From: an uncultured Clostridia bacterium | GTDB lineage: Bacteria; Bacillota; Clostridia; Christensenellales; Borkfalkiaceae | NCBI GenBank assembly: GCA_934271735.1 | Contig: CAKQSB010000004.1 | Span: 62,001-126,000 of the forward strand | Direction of reading: 5' to 3' | DNA length: 64,000 nt | Shown here: piece by piece, positions 36,553 through 45,640 of the stretch | Position numbering within the stretch: the stretch's first letter is position 1 | Layout: every line of letters starts with the position of its first letter | Notes under the pieces: generated by a model | Seen by the model: the letters and a program-made list of their open reading frames with translations, nothing else | What the model was told of the DNA's origin: nothing | Databases searched by the model: none | Translations under genes and position numbers: made by a program

Positions 36553-36632
36553 CGGGCGATCTGTCGAAACGCCCCTACAACCAAAAAAATTATCGGGAAT
36601 TAAACGGCGGGCGAACATTGTTCGCCCCACAA
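36553..36632. repeat. Two GC-rich intergenic palindromic repeats
   Basis: GCGGGCGATCTGTCGAAACG followed by CCCCTACAA, then GCGGGCGAACATTGTTCGCC followed by CCACAA, lie 50 bases apart between the small membrane protein gene and pncB. Each can fold on GGGCG/CGCCC arms. A related GGGGCGAACATCG word occurs at about 61540. They look like members of a short interspersed repeat family. Confidence 0.5.
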
Positions 36633-36685
36633 TATTTAAACAGACAATAAAAAACCTTACATTGAATTATACGGATGGTAACCAT

Positions 36686-38131
36686 ATGGAAAAAAGAAAT
36701 CTGACTCTTCTCACCGACCTTTACGAGCTTACTATGATGAACGGATATTACCTTAAAGGCAAAGCCGACGAAGTAGCCGTTTTCGACGTGTTTTTCCGCA
36801 GAAAAGAACTTATAACTTACTCTCTCGCGGCGGGTCTCGAACAAGCCGCGGATTACGTTTTAGGGCTTAAATTCGGCGAAGGAGAAATAGCGTATCTCAA
36901 AAGCCTTAATCTCTTCGACGAAGGCTTTCTGAATTATCTTAAAACCCTTAAATTCTCGGGCGATATTTATTCCGTTCCCGAAGGAACCGTGGTTTTCCCC
37001 GGCGAACCTATTTTCACCGTCAAAGCGCCCGTTATCGAAGCTCAGCTTATCGAAACGGCGGTCCTGAACATCATAAATCATCAGACGCTTATCGCCACCA
37101 AATCCGCAAAAGTTTGCGGCGCGGCTAAAGGCGACAACGTTATGGAATTCGGTCTTCGCCGCGCTCAAGGACCGGACGCGGGTATTTACGGCGCGAGAGC
37201 GGCGATTATCGGCGGGTGCAACTCCACCTCGAACGTCTTGGCGGGCAAAATGTTTTCCGTTCCCGTTGCGGGTACGCACGCCCACAGCTGGGTTATGAAT
37301 TTCCCGAGCGAACTCGAGGCGTTCAGGGCTTACGCCGACATTTATCCCGACGCAACCCTTCTTCTCGTGGATACTTACGACACGCTTAAAAGCGGCGTTC
37401 CCAACGCAATAAAAGTTTTCGACGAGCTTAGAGCAAAGGGCAAAAAGCCGCTCGGAATAAGAATAGACTCGGGCGACCTTGCGTATCTTACCAAACAGGC
37501 GAGAAAAATGCTCGACGACGCGGGTTATCCCGACACCATCATCTGCGCTTCGGGAGACCTGGACGAAAAACTCGTGCAAAGCCTTAAACTTCAGGGCGCG
37601 AAAATCAACAGTTGGGGCATAGGAACAAAACTCATAACGAGCGAAGATATGCCGTCGCTCGGCGGAGTTTACAAGCTTTCGGCCGTCGTGGAAGGCGGAG
37701 AAATAATTCCGAAAATCAAAGTTTCGGACAACACCGAGAAAATCACCAACCCCGGTTTTAAAACGTTTTACAGAATTTACGACAAAGCCACGGGCAAAGC
37801 GGAAGCCGATCTTATCGCGCTTCGCGGCGAGAAAATAGACTTCACTAAGCCGCTCACTTTATACCATCCCATAGAAAGATGGAAAAAGATTACGTTTACC
37901 GATTATATCGCGAGAGAGCTGCCCGTTCAGATTATCAAGGACGGCAAACTCGTTTACAAAATGCCCCCGCTTATAGAAATAAGAGATTACGCGGCAAAAG
38001 AAATGGATTCGTTCTGGGACGAATATAAACGTCTCGATCAGCCGCACGTTTATAAGGTCGACCTTTCCGACGAGCTTTACGCTTTGAAATCGGATATGCT
38101 CGACAAAGTCAGACGCGGCGAAAGCCTTTAA
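36686..38131 (+). CDS. pncB: Nicotinate phosphoribosyltransferase
   Basis: Makes nicotinate mononucleotide from nicotinate and PRPP in NAD salvage. The family segments LTDLYELTMMNGYY, NIINHQTLIATKSAKV, FGLRRAQGPDAG and the histidine motif GTHAHSWVM are present, with IRIDSGDLAYL further on. The ATG at 36686 was chosen; a TTG at 36662 would add eight residues not seen in the family. The product is 481 residues. Confidence 0.94.
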   Translation: MEKRNLTLLTDLYELTMMNGYYLKGKADEVAVFDVFFRRKELITYSLAAGLEQAADYVLGLKFGEGEIAYLKSLNLFDEGFLNYLKTLKFSGDIYSVPEGTVVFPGEPIFTVKAPVIEAQLIETAVLNIINHQTLIATKSAKVCGAAKGDNVMEFGLRRAQGPDAGIYGARAAIIGGCNSTSNVLAGKMFSVPVAGTHAHSWVMNFPSELEAFRAYADIYPDATLLLVDTYDTLKSGVPNAIKVFDELRAKGKKPLGIRIDSGDLAYLTKQARKMLDDAGYPDTIICASGDLDEKLVQSLKLQGAKINSWGIGTKLITSEDMPSLGGVYKLSAVVEGGEIIPKIKVSDNTEKITNPGFKTFYRIYDKATGKAEADLIALRGEKIDFTKPLTLYHPIERWKKITFTDYIARELPVQIIKDGKLVYKMPPLIEIRDYAAKEMDSFWDEYKRLDQPHVYKVDLSDELYALKSDMLDKVRRGESL

Positions 38132-38168
38132 AGTTTCGGGCGGGAAATCGCGTTAAAAGGAGAAATTT

Positions 38169-38915
38169 ATGTGGTACGCAGTTATAGCGATACTCGTTCT
38201 CGTTATCGACCAGGTGACGAAAATCGCCGTCGCGGCGGCATCAAAGGCAATTTCCGGCATCGAACCCGGGACGCTCGGTAGCGGAAAAGTACTCGTCAAA
38301 AAAATAATAGACGGTTTCATCGAAATCGAATATTGCGAAAACAACAAAGGAATGATGGGAATTTTCGGCTTTTTATCCAACGGCAGAGTTGTGTTCATTA
38401 TCGCAACCATTCTCATTCTCGCGGGGATAATCGTTTATATGTGCCTCTCCAAAAACAGAGGGAAATGGCTCAACACAACGCTCGCGCTCATCATTTCGGG
38501 CGCGCTCGGCAATTTTATCGACCGCGTTTTCACAAAAGGCGGTTACGTCAGGGATATGATCCACGTGATCATCGAGATCAACGGCAAGGAATATTTCCCG
38601 TATATCTTCAACGTCGCGGATATCGCGCTCGTCGTCGGGGCGATTATGCTTATAATTTACATTCTGTTTATCGGAAAGGACGCGGTTTTCTGCTCTAAGG
38701 CGCGCCGCGAAAGATTAGCGGAGGAAGAAGCGGACGGAAAGAAGAAAATCGCCGAAGCAAAGCAGATTTTCGTCGATAAGGAAAACGAGCAGTCGGAACG
38801 CGATAACGCGGAAAACAACGTTTTAAACACGGAAAATAATGCTTTAAACGCGAAAAACGGCGGTTTGAACGCAAACGGCAATCCCGAAAATATCGGCAAA
38901 ACAAATGGAAACTAA
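38169..38915 (+). CDS. lspA: Lipoprotein signal peptidase (signal peptidase II)
   Basis: Cleaves the signal peptide of lipoproteins after Lgt has modified them. The two catalytic Asp residues are in GNFIDRV and FNVADIAL; the first helix carries VIDQVTKI and the CENNKGMMGIF motif matches ENxGxxF. Four transmembrane helices end near residue 175. The remaining 70 residues are a Lys/Glu/Asn-rich soluble tail ending in short NN-x-LN repeats, an extension beyond the normal 150-170 residues. It overlaps rluD by 11 bases. Confidence 0.94.
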   Translation: MWYAVIAILVLVIDQVTKIAVAAASKAISGIEPGTLGSGKVLVKKIIDGFIEIEYCENNKGMMGIFGFLSNGRVVFIIATILILAGIIVYMCLSKNRGKWLNTTLALIISGALGNFIDRVFTKGGYVRDMIHVIIEINGKEYFPYIFNVADIALVVGAIMLIIYILFIGKDAVFCSKARRERLAEEEADGKKKIAEAKQIFVDKENEQSERDNAENNVLNTENNALNAKNGGLNANGNPENIGKTNGN

Positions 38916-39807
38916 GATTTTCACCGTGGAAAGTTCCGAGCGGCTGGACGTGTTTTTGTCCGAAAAGCTCGGCAAAACAAGATCGGCGGTAAAAAAAATG
39001 ACGGACGACAAAAAAGTCACCGTCAACGGTAAACACGAGAAAGCCGGAAAGGTTTTAAAGGCGGGCGACAAGGTCGCGGCGGTTATTTCCGACCCCGTAA
39101 AGCTCGACCTGGAAGCCGAAAATATTCCGCTCGATATCGTTTATCAGGATAAGGACATCGCCGTTATCAACAAGCCGCAGGGCTTAACCGTCCATGCGGG
39201 CAACGGCGTTCACGGGTCAACGCTCGTAAACGCGCTTTTGTATCACCTCGATTCGCTAAGCGGGATAAACGGAGTTATTCGCCCGGGCATCGTGCACAGG
39301 ATAGATAAGGACACTTCGGGACTTCTCGTCGTCGCCAAAAACGACGCGGCGCACCTTTCTTTATCCGAACAGATAAAAAACAAAACGTGCCACAGAATTT
39401 ACCGCGCGCTCGTAGAGGGCGTTGTCAAGGAAAACGACGGCGTTATCGATACTTTTATCGGCAGAAGCGATAAAAATCGCACTATGATGGCGGTTAAAGA
39501 GGACGGCAGAAGGGCGGTTACGCATTACAAAGTCCTTAAACGTTACAAGGATTACACTTATATGGAATTTTCGCTCGAAACGGGCAGAACACACCAGATA
39601 AGGGTACATACGAAATATATAGGGCATCCCATCGTCGGCGACCCCGTTTACGGATATAAAAATCAGAAATTTAAGTTAAACGGGCAGCTTCTGCACGCTT
39701 ACAAGCTGGAACTTACCCATCCCTCTACGGGCGAAAGAATGACTTTCGAAGCCCCTCTTCCCGATTATTTTCAGGACATTTTATCTAAGCTCGACAAACA
39801 ACAATAA
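38905..39807 (+). CDS. rluD: RluD-type 23S rRNA pseudouridine synthase
   Basis: Forms pseudouridines in 23S rRNA. The N-terminal S4 domain (RLDVFLSEKLGKTRSAVKKMTDDKKVTVNG) is followed by the catalytic motif GIVHRIDKDTSGLLVVAK with its catalytic Asp and by GRTHQIRVHTKYIGHPIVGDPVYG. It has 300 residues. It is the second pseudouridine synthase in the window and the closer match to RluD. It is cotranscribed with lspA, an arrangement common in Firmicutes. Confidence 0.93.
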   Translation: METKIFTVESSERLDVFLSEKLGKTRSAVKKMTDDKKVTVNGKHEKAGKVLKAGDKVAAVISDPVKLDLEAENIPLDIVYQDKDIAVINKPQGLTVHAGNGVHGSTLVNALLYHLDSLSGINGVIRPGIVHRIDKDTSGLLVVAKNDAAHLSLSEQIKNKTCHRIYRALVEGVVKENDGVIDTFIGRSDKNRTMMAVKEDGRRAVTHYKVLKRYKDYTYMEFSLETGRTHQIRVHTKYIGHPIVGDPVYGYKNQKFKLNGQLLHAYKLELTHPSTGERMTFEAPLPDYFQDILSKLDKQQ

Positions 39808-39811
39808 AGCA

Positions 39812-39893
39812 ACCCGACAATCGATATTTTTCGCGCGTTAAACCTTTGAATAAATTTCAAAAGTCGCGCTATAAGTCGATTATCGGGTCTTTT
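39812..39893 (+). terminator. Long hairpin terminator after rluD containing the recurring word
   Basis: ACCCGACAATCGA (39812-39824) faces TCGATTATCGGGT (39876-39888), followed by CTTTTT. The right arm contains an exact TATAAGTCGATTAT copy (39870-39883) and the left arm a degraded inverted copy. Confidence 0.65.
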
Positions 39894-39914
39894 TATAAAT
39901 TGTATTCTATACCG

Positions 39915-41306
39915 CTATTTAAAAATCCGTTCAATTGATTGAACTTGTTTGTTTTCGATTTCCTTATGATTGAACGATTTCATAAATCTTTTCAGTAAAA
40001 ACGCGCAAAAATACGGAAACGTATATATATTATCGTCATAACCTATATTGTTTGCCGAAAGCTTAAAACCGTAAGAAACGTCGGGGTATTTGTCGGACGA
40101 AATAAGCGTTCTTAAAGATTTCGAGCGACCGCTTTTCGCTTTTACCTCCACCGGTATAAGATTATCCGCAGAACGGATAAAAAAGTCTTCCTCGAGAGTT
40201 CCGTTTTCTTTTTTATAATAATAAAGTTTATATCCCGATTTAACCAAAGCTTCGCCCGCGATATTTTCGTAAAGCGCACCTTTATAAACTCCGAGATTCT
40301 TATTCGCACGCAAATCTTCCTGCGATTCCTCGTCTAAAAGAGAGACAAGCAAACCCGTATCGCAAAAATACAGTTTGAATTTATCCGTATCGCAGTTTCC
40401 TGAAAGAGGAAGCTCGACATCGCTCAGGCAATAACATATATTTACGATTCCCGCGTCCGCAAGCCACTCCGCGCAACCGCGATAATCTCGGAATCTCGCG
40501 TCCTTTTCCACCTTTGAAATCTGAAATTTTTTGTTTTCTTTAGCAAGCTGAGAAGCAATGCTGTTGAAGACGTTCAGTATTCTCGTCTGATCCACGCCTT
40601 GCGCGTATTTCCTTATATCTTCTTTATAATCCGCAATAAGCTGGCGCTGAGTATCGAGAGACCCCTCGAAAGAGCCTTTTTCGATATATTCTTTAACAAC
40701 CGCGGGCATACCGCCGAGAACGACGTATTCAAGAAAAACTCCGTGATAAACGGACATTTCTACGTCGCTGAAAGGCGTGAGCGTTTGCATATGCGAAAGC
40801 ATATTTTCTATCGTGTCGCCTGCATAGCCTTTTGCCCACAAAAACTCCTCGAAATCCATAGAATACATTTCGTAATCGGTTTTGTAACCCACGCTGTTGC
40901 TTTCGATTCGCTTATAATTAACGCCGAGCATAGATCCGCTGCAAATAACGTCAAACCGCCCGTCTTCTTTAAAGAATTTCAAAGACGTGGCTATTTCGGG
41001 AAACTCGGTTATTTCGTCAAAGAAAATAAGCGTTTTTCCGTCGATAAATTTTTCGGACGGATTTAATAATGAAATATTTTTTATAATCGCCGAAGCGGAA
41101 TATCCGTCGGCGGTTATTTTTTTATACTTTTCGTCTCTGACAAAGTTTATCTCGATAAAACTTTCGTAACCGGCGTTTTTCGCAAAATGTTTTATCGATT
41201 CCGTTTTCCCGACTTGTCGGCAACCTTTAACAATCAAAGGCTTTCTGTCCTCATCGGCTTTCCATTTTATTAAAAAATCGTCGATTTTACGTTTCAAATA
41301 CGCCAT
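39915..41306 (-). CDS. AAA ATPase with C-terminal DUF4143 domain
   Basis: A 463-residue ATPase. Walker A is GCRQVGKTES and Walker B is TLIFFDEITEFPE; the sensor region is DVICSGSMLGV. The C-terminal DUF4143 part includes FYCDTGLLVSLLDEES-like and ALYENIAGEALVKSGYKLYYYK segments and a VPVEVKAKSGRSKSL motif resembling a nuclease-fold Glu-x-Lys. Family function is unknown. The start at 41306 (MAYLKRKIDDF) was chosen because upstream in-frame codons lie across the promoter and repeats. Confidence 0.85.
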   Translation of the reverse strand: MAYLKRKIDDFLIKWKADEDRKPLIVKGCRQVGKTESIKHFAKNAGYESFIEINFVRDEKYKKITADGYSASAIIKNISLLNPSEKFIDGKTLIFFDEITEFPEIATSLKFFKEDGRFDVICSGSMLGVNYKRIESNSVGYKTDYEMYSMDFEEFLWAKGYAGDTIENMLSHMQTLTPFSDVEMSVYHGVFLEYVVLGGMPAVVKEYIEKGSFEGSLDTQRQLIADYKEDIRKYAQGVDQTRILNVFNSIASQLAKENKKFQISKVEKDARFRDYRGCAEWLADAGIVNICYCLSDVELPLSGNCDTDKFKLYFCDTGLLVSLLDEESQEDLRANKNLGVYKGALYENIAGEALVKSGYKLYYYKKENGTLEEDFFIRSADNLIPVEVKAKSGRSKSLRTLISSDKYPDVSYGFKLSANNIGYDDNIYTFPYFCAFLLKRFMKSFNHKEIENKQVQSIERIFK

Positions 41307-41339
41307 TTTACGTGTAATTCTCCCGTTATTTCTACAATT

Positions 41340-41368
41340 ATTATAACACAAAAAATCGGCACCGTCAA
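41340..41368 (-). promoter_or_regulatory. Promoter of the DUF4143 ATPase gene
   Basis: TTGACG (41363-41368) and perfect TATAAT (41340-41345) on the minus strand, 17 bases apart. It predicts a leader of about 27 bases. Confidence 0.7.
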
Positions 41369-41371
41369 GGC

Positions 41372-41458
41372 TTCTCACATTTTTATAGCGAATTTCAGGG
41401 CAATTTCCCACATTTTTATCGCGAATCACGGCGGATTTCTCACATTTTTATAGCGAAT
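41372..41458. repeat. Three direct repeats upstream of the ATPase promoter
   Basis: Copies at 41372-41393, 41405-41426 and 41437-41458 share TTCTCACATTTTTATAGCGA (the middle copy has two changes: CCC for CTC, and TCG for TAG). The periods are 33 and 32 bases, about three helical turns, and the array begins 3 bases upstream of the -35 box. Confidence 0.8.
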
Positions 41459-41726
41459 ACGGATAATCACGTAAAAAAAACGGAGCGACCCGAAGATTAA
41501 ATCAACGGGTGAATCGGCTCAATCGGGTTTCGGGGTAATCAATGTTGAGCTTTGTTTTGATCGATAATTTTAAGTTCGTTTTATCGTGAATTACGACTTA
41601 TTATATATATTCAAACGGTATTCAGCCCGTTTGACGAAGTTGATTTTAAAATCTGTAACCGAACGCATATTTCGACAGAAACGATAATAGTAATATATTG
41701 TAGCCACTGAAAATCAAGGAGTTTTT
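41459..41726. other. Gene-free stretch before spoIVA
   Basis: No gene or clear terminator is visible. The last 70 bases contain GCATATT and an AT-rich block that could form a sporulation sigma-E promoter for spoIVA, but the match is weak. Confidence 0.35.
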
Positions 41727-43196
41727 ATGGAAAAATACGATATTTACAGCGATATAAGCAAAAGGACGGGCGGAGATATTTACGTCGGCGTGGTAGGCCC
41801 GGTAAGGGTCGGCAAATCCACGTTCGTTAAAAGATTCGCCGAGCTTATGATTACGCCGAACATCGTCGGCAGAAATAAACAGAAAATAGCCACCGACGAG
41901 CTTCCGCAGTCGGGCGCGGGGAAAACCGTTACCACAACCGAGCCGAAATTTATTCCCGGCGAAGCCGTAAAAGTGACGTTCGGCGGAAAAACCACTGCTA
42001 AAATGCGGCTTATCGACTGCGTGGGATTTATGGTCGACGGAGCTATCGGACACGAGGAAAACGGCGAACCGAGAATGGTTCAGACCCCTTGGCAGGACGA
42101 ACCCGTTCCGTTTGAAAAAGCGGCGGAAATCGGCACGGATAAGGTAATTTCCGAACATTCGACGATTGGCGTCGTCGTTACGACGGACGGAAGCATAACC
42201 GATATTCCGAGAGAAAATTACGAACAAGCCGAACAGCTCACCGTCGAAAAGCTTAAAGCACTCAACAAACCGTTCGTTATCGTTTTGAACACTAAAACTC
42301 CGCAGGACGAAAACACGCTCGCTCTTCGCGCCTCGCTCGAGGAAAAATACGGCGTTTCGGTTGTTTGTCTCGACGTTTTAACCTGCAACGAGGACGGTTT
42401 TGCCGCCGTTTTCGAAAAGGTTTTGTCCGAATTCCCCGTAAGGTCGGCAGACATAAAACTTCCCGACTGGCTTTGCGCTTTGCCGATAGAAAACAGAGCG
42501 ATAAGCGAAATTATTTCCGCCGTGAAAGAGGCTTCCTCCGCAATGGTTAAAATGAAGGACTGCCACAAGCTCGAAGAATCGCTCGCAAGCGTGGATAAAA
42601 TTATCCCCGCAGGCATAAAAGCGGACGCGGGCGAGGGCAAAGTTACCGTAACCGTGAACACCGACAAGAGCTTGTTTTACGACGTCATCAGCGAAACCTG
42701 TGGCGAAACTATCGACGGCGAATATAAACTTATGAGTTTTGTCCGCGACCTTTCCAAAGCGAAATGGGAGTACGACAGAATCCGTTCGGGGCTCGAAGCC
42801 GCCGACGCGAAAGGTTACGGCATAGTTCTTCCTTCCGAAAAGGACGTTAAAATCGGCGAGCCCGTTCTCGTTAAGCGAGGATCGGGGTATTCCGTAAGGG
42901 TAACCGCCGAAACGGAAAGTCTGCACGTCGTGAAAGTGGGGGTAAAAGCCTCGGTCGACCCCCTTTCGGGAACGAAAAAGCAGTGCGAGGACTTTATGGA
43001 CTTTATCACCTCGGAAACGGAAGAGGGAAAAGTTTCGGAAGCAAAGGTTTTCGGTCGCCCGCTCGGCGAGCTGGTTTTGGACGAAATCAACAGAAAAACC
43101 GGCGCAATGCCGGAAGAGACGCGCGGCAAATTAAAGCGCGCCGTAACCAAAATGGTCAACGACGGCAAATACAAGGTGTTGTATTTCGTTTACTGA
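41727..43196 (+). CDS. spoIVA: Stage IV sporulation protein A
   Basis: ATPase that polymerises on the forespore surface to anchor the spore coat. The N-terminal MEKYDIYSDISKRTGGDIYVGVVGPVRVGKSTF, with its Walker A loop (GPVRVGKST), is diagnostic, as are TTTEPKFIP, LIDCVGFMVDGAIGH and the C-terminal KYKVLYFVY. The length of 489 residues is normal. AAGGAG lies close to the start. spoIVA is essentially confined to endospore formers. Confidence 0.97.
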   Translation: MEKYDIYSDISKRTGGDIYVGVVGPVRVGKSTFVKRFAELMITPNIVGRNKQKIATDELPQSGAGKTVTTTEPKFIPGEAVKVTFGGKTTAKMRLIDCVGFMVDGAIGHEENGEPRMVQTPWQDEPVPFEKAAEIGTDKVISEHSTIGVVVTTDGSITDIPRENYEQAEQLTVEKLKALNKPFVIVLNTKTPQDENTLALRASLEEKYGVSVVCLDVLTCNEDGFAAVFEKVLSEFPVRSADIKLPDWLCALPIENRAISEIISAVKEASSAMVKMKDCHKLEESLASVDKIIPAGIKADAGEGKVTVTVNTDKSLFYDVISETCGETIDGEYKLMSFVRDLSKAKWEYDRIRSGLEAADAKGYGIVLPSEKDVKIGEPVLVKRGSGYSVRVTAETESLHVVKVGVKASVDPLSGTKKQCEDFMDFITSETEEGKVSEAKVFGRPLGELVLDEINRKTGAMPEETRGKLKRAVTKMVNDGKYKVLYFVY

Positions 43197-43225
43197 TTTA
43201 AAACTCAATTATTATTATCATAAAT

Positions 43226-43269
43226 AAAACCCCGAGGGTATGTCATTCTGACACCCTCGGGGTTTTTAT
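43226..43269. terminator. Terminator between spoIVA and the second BspA-like gene
   Basis: AAAACCCCGAGGGTATGTCA (43226-43245) faces TGACACCCTCGGGGTTTTT (43249-43267), with one bulged base. It serves convergent genes. Confidence 0.8.
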
Positions 43270-43284
43270 GTTTTATATAGCTCG

Positions 43285-45300
43285 TTAAATCTCTACGTCC
43301 CCGTCAGTACATTTTACAGTCGAAACTTGTGTTCCTGCAAAAATTCCGTCTGTATATATTTTCTTCCACTTTTCTATTGTTCCTTTAAAAATCACCTCCG
43401 TTAAATTACCGCAATTGAGAAACGCCCATACTTCAACACTTATCATACTGTTTGGTATGGTTACACTTACTAAGTTATTACAATTCAAAAACGCCATTAT
43501 TTCGATATCGGTAATGCTATCCGGTATGGTTATAGCTGTTAAACCGCTGCAGCCGGCAAATGCATTCTCCCCGATAGTTGTTACACTTCCATCTGAGGGG
43601 ATAATACTGTTTTTACAACCCAATATAAGCATTTTTGTCGATTTCTCTATCAAGCAATTATTAACACCGTAATACACTTTATTTTCAGACGAAACATCTA
43701 TTTTATCAATATTTCCACAGCCTCCAAATGCGTAATACCCGATACTTGTCACGCTATCAGGTATTACCACGCTTGTTAAACTATCACAATCTGAGAATGC
43801 ATCACCCCCAATGGTTGTCACTCCGTTAGATATCGCTGCATTTATTAAACTTTCGCAATTGGAAAAAGCTTGATGACCGATACTTGTCACACTATTCGGT
43901 ATAATTATACTCGTTAAACTGCGACAAAAAGCAAATGCTTTATCCCCAATACTTTTCACCATTCCGGGTATGACTATACTTGTTAGATTGTTGTTAGAGA
44001 AAAACGCATAATTTCCAATTTTTATTACACTTCCATCCGATGGAATAATACTGTTTTTACACCCTAATACAAGGATTTTTGTTGATTTTTCTATTATACA
44101 ATTATCAACACTATAATACACTTCATTTTCTGGCGCAACTTCTATCTTTTCAATGTTGCTAGCATCGCAAAGTACCTCATATCCAATACTTGTCACGCTG
44201 CTTGGTATTGTTATACTCGTTAAACTGTTACAATAGGAAAATACGCCTTCCCCAATACTTACCACACCGTTTGATATGGTTACACCGGCTAAATTAGAAC
44301 AGCCAAAAAACGCACCTTCATCAATACTTATCACGCAATTCGGTATGGTTATACTTGTTAAGTCATCACAATCGGCAAATGCGTATTTCCCGATACTTGT
44401 TACGCTTCCGTCTGAAGGAATAACGCTGTTTTCGCAACCTAATATAAGTGTTTTTGTCGATTTGTCTATCAAGCAATTATTAACACCGCAATACGCTTTA
44501 TTTTCAGATGAAACTTCTATCTTTTTAACTCTACCGCAGCTTCTAAAAGTGTTTTCTCCGATACTTTTCACACTTCCTGGAATAACCACACTCATTAAAC
44601 TCCAACAATTGAAGAAAGCCATATCCCCGATATTGGTCACACTTTCAGGTATTGTAACACTTGCCAAACACACACAATCGGAAAACGCCCCCCTTTCGAT
44701 GCAAACCACCCCATTAGGTATCGTCGCACTTATTAGACTATCACAACCACCGAATGCGTGTTCACCAATAATTGTCACACTATTCTGTATAATCACGCTC
44801 GTCAGATAATAGCAATAAAGAAATGCGCTTTTCCCGATACTAACCACAGGCTTATTGTTATATGTCTTCGGTATAACAATTTCCGTAGGGTAAGTGTTTC
44901 CGTCATAATCATCGCATTTTGCAACGGAATAACCGCTGCCATCATCAAGCAAAGTGAATTTAAACCACTTTGCGTCCGTAGGCTCTATATCTTCATCTGT
45001 TTCGCTTTCGGATTCACTACTGCTTTCCGAATCACTTTCATTTTCACTTTCTATTACACTTTCCGAACGGTATTCGCTTTCTGAAATTTTCTCGCTTTCT
45101 TTTAAACTTTCCGAAAAATTTTCGCTTTCTATATCTCCGTCCGTCATACTCTCAGGCGAGCTGTTATTATCATTTGAAACGGTAGAATAATGACTTTCAC
45201 TGTTTTGCGAACCGTCACTCGGTCTACTCGGAACGCACGCGCTTCCGACAAGAGAAGCAATTACAACAACAATAATCAATATAAAAATACTTTTTTTCAT
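43285..45300 (-). CDS. BspA-like leucine-rich-repeat lipoprotein
   Basis: A 671-residue surface protein. The signal peptide ends in LVGSAC, an imperfect lipobox. It is followed by a Ser/Glu-rich spacer (residues 25-105) with repeated SES and ESE words, and then about 18 BspA-type repeats of 23 residues, pattern SLTSITIPNSVTSIGxxAFxxC. Three longer breaks contain a conserved NKVYYGVNNCLIEKSTK block ending in GCKNSIIPSDGSV. Likely an adhesin or a ligand-binding protein. It is a paralogue of the gene at 25.6 kb but larger. AGGAGA precedes the start. Confidence 0.85.
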   Translation of the reverse strand: MKKSIFILIIVVVIASLVGSACVPSRPSDGSQNSESHYSTVSNDNNSSPESMTDGDIESENFSESLKESEKISESEYRSESVIESENESDSESSSESESETDEDIEPTDAKWFKFTLLDDGSGYSVAKCDDYDGNTYPTEIVIPKTYNNKPVVSIGKSAFLYCYYLTSVIIQNSVTIIGEHAFGGCDSLISATIPNGVVCIERGAFSDCVCLASVTIPESVTNIGDMAFFNCWSLMSVVIPGSVKSIGENTFRSCGRVKKIEVSSENKAYCGVNNCLIDKSTKTLILGCENSVIPSDGSVTSIGKYAFADCDDLTSITIPNCVISIDEGAFFGCSNLAGVTISNGVVSIGEGVFSYCNSLTSITIPSSVTSIGYEVLCDASNIEKIEVAPENEVYYSVDNCIIEKSTKILVLGCKNSIIPSDGSVIKIGNYAFFSNNNLTSIVIPGMVKSIGDKAFAFCRSLTSIIIPNSVTSIGHQAFSNCESLINAAISNGVTTIGGDAFSDCDSLTSVVIPDSVTSIGYYAFGGCGNIDKIDVSSENKVYYGVNNCLIEKSTKMLILGCKNSIIPSDGSVTTIGENAFAGCSGLTAITIPDSITDIEIMAFLNCNNLVSVTIPNSMISVEVWAFLNCGNLTEVIFKGTIEKWKKIYTDGIFAGTQVSTVKCTDGDVEI

Positions 45301-45432
45301 AATTTTATCTCCTTTCTGTCGTATTATAAATCATTTGCAAAAAGCTGTCAATCATTATAAATCAATTTGCAAACAAACATTCAAATTATTTAAGCAAATA
45401 AATTTAAGTCGAGCGTAGTCTACTGTACAATT

Positions 45433-45513
45433 ATGCTTTCAAAATTAAGCGATAAAGATAAAAAACTGATCAGCGATCTGGCAAAGGCTCTTTTGAAAAT
45501 ACAAAACAGTTGA
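45433..45513 (+). pseudogene. 3' remnant of a second XRE regulator gene
   Basis: Reading from 45433, the frame gives LSKLSDKDKKLISDLAKALL and then KIQNS before a stop, identical in amino acids to the last 25 residues of the XRE protein at 25.2 kb. The four internal base differences are all synonymous, and an ACG codon has become ATG. Upstream homology stops at once, so the helix-turn-helix part is gone. Confidence 0.85.
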
Positions 45514-45538
45514 AAATTTCAGAAATAAGAAGTAAAAA

Positions 45539-45640
45539 CCCGTCTATAAGTCGATTATCGGGCAAATTTTAAAATAAACAACAAAAAAGACCATTCTTTG
45601 TTTTAAACATAAGGATAGTCTTTTTTAATTTGTGTTTTGC
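45539..45640 (+). repeat. Second copy of the XRE gene's 3' flank
   Basis: Corresponds to 25076-25190 on the opposite strand. It contains CCCG-TC-TATAAGTCGATTAT-CGGG (45539-45562, exact recurring word) and a following hairpin ending in GGATAGTCTTTTTT. Copies differ at scattered positions. Confidence 0.75.

Noticed and set aside
41307..41429. An N-terminal extension of the DUF4143 ATPase
   Set aside because: The extension spans the promoter and repeat array and has no site for ribosome binding; homologues begin near the chosen start.
43400..44850. Strongly periodic DNA suggesting a CRISPR array or tandem repeat locus
   Set aside because: The period of about 69 bases equals the 23-residue leucine-rich repeats of the BspA-like gene on the minus strand; there are no constant repeats with unique spacers.
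45433..45513. A real small protein of 26 residues
   Set aside because: It is identical to the end of the XRE protein and has no ribosome binding site or DNA-binding part, so a gene remnant is simpler.
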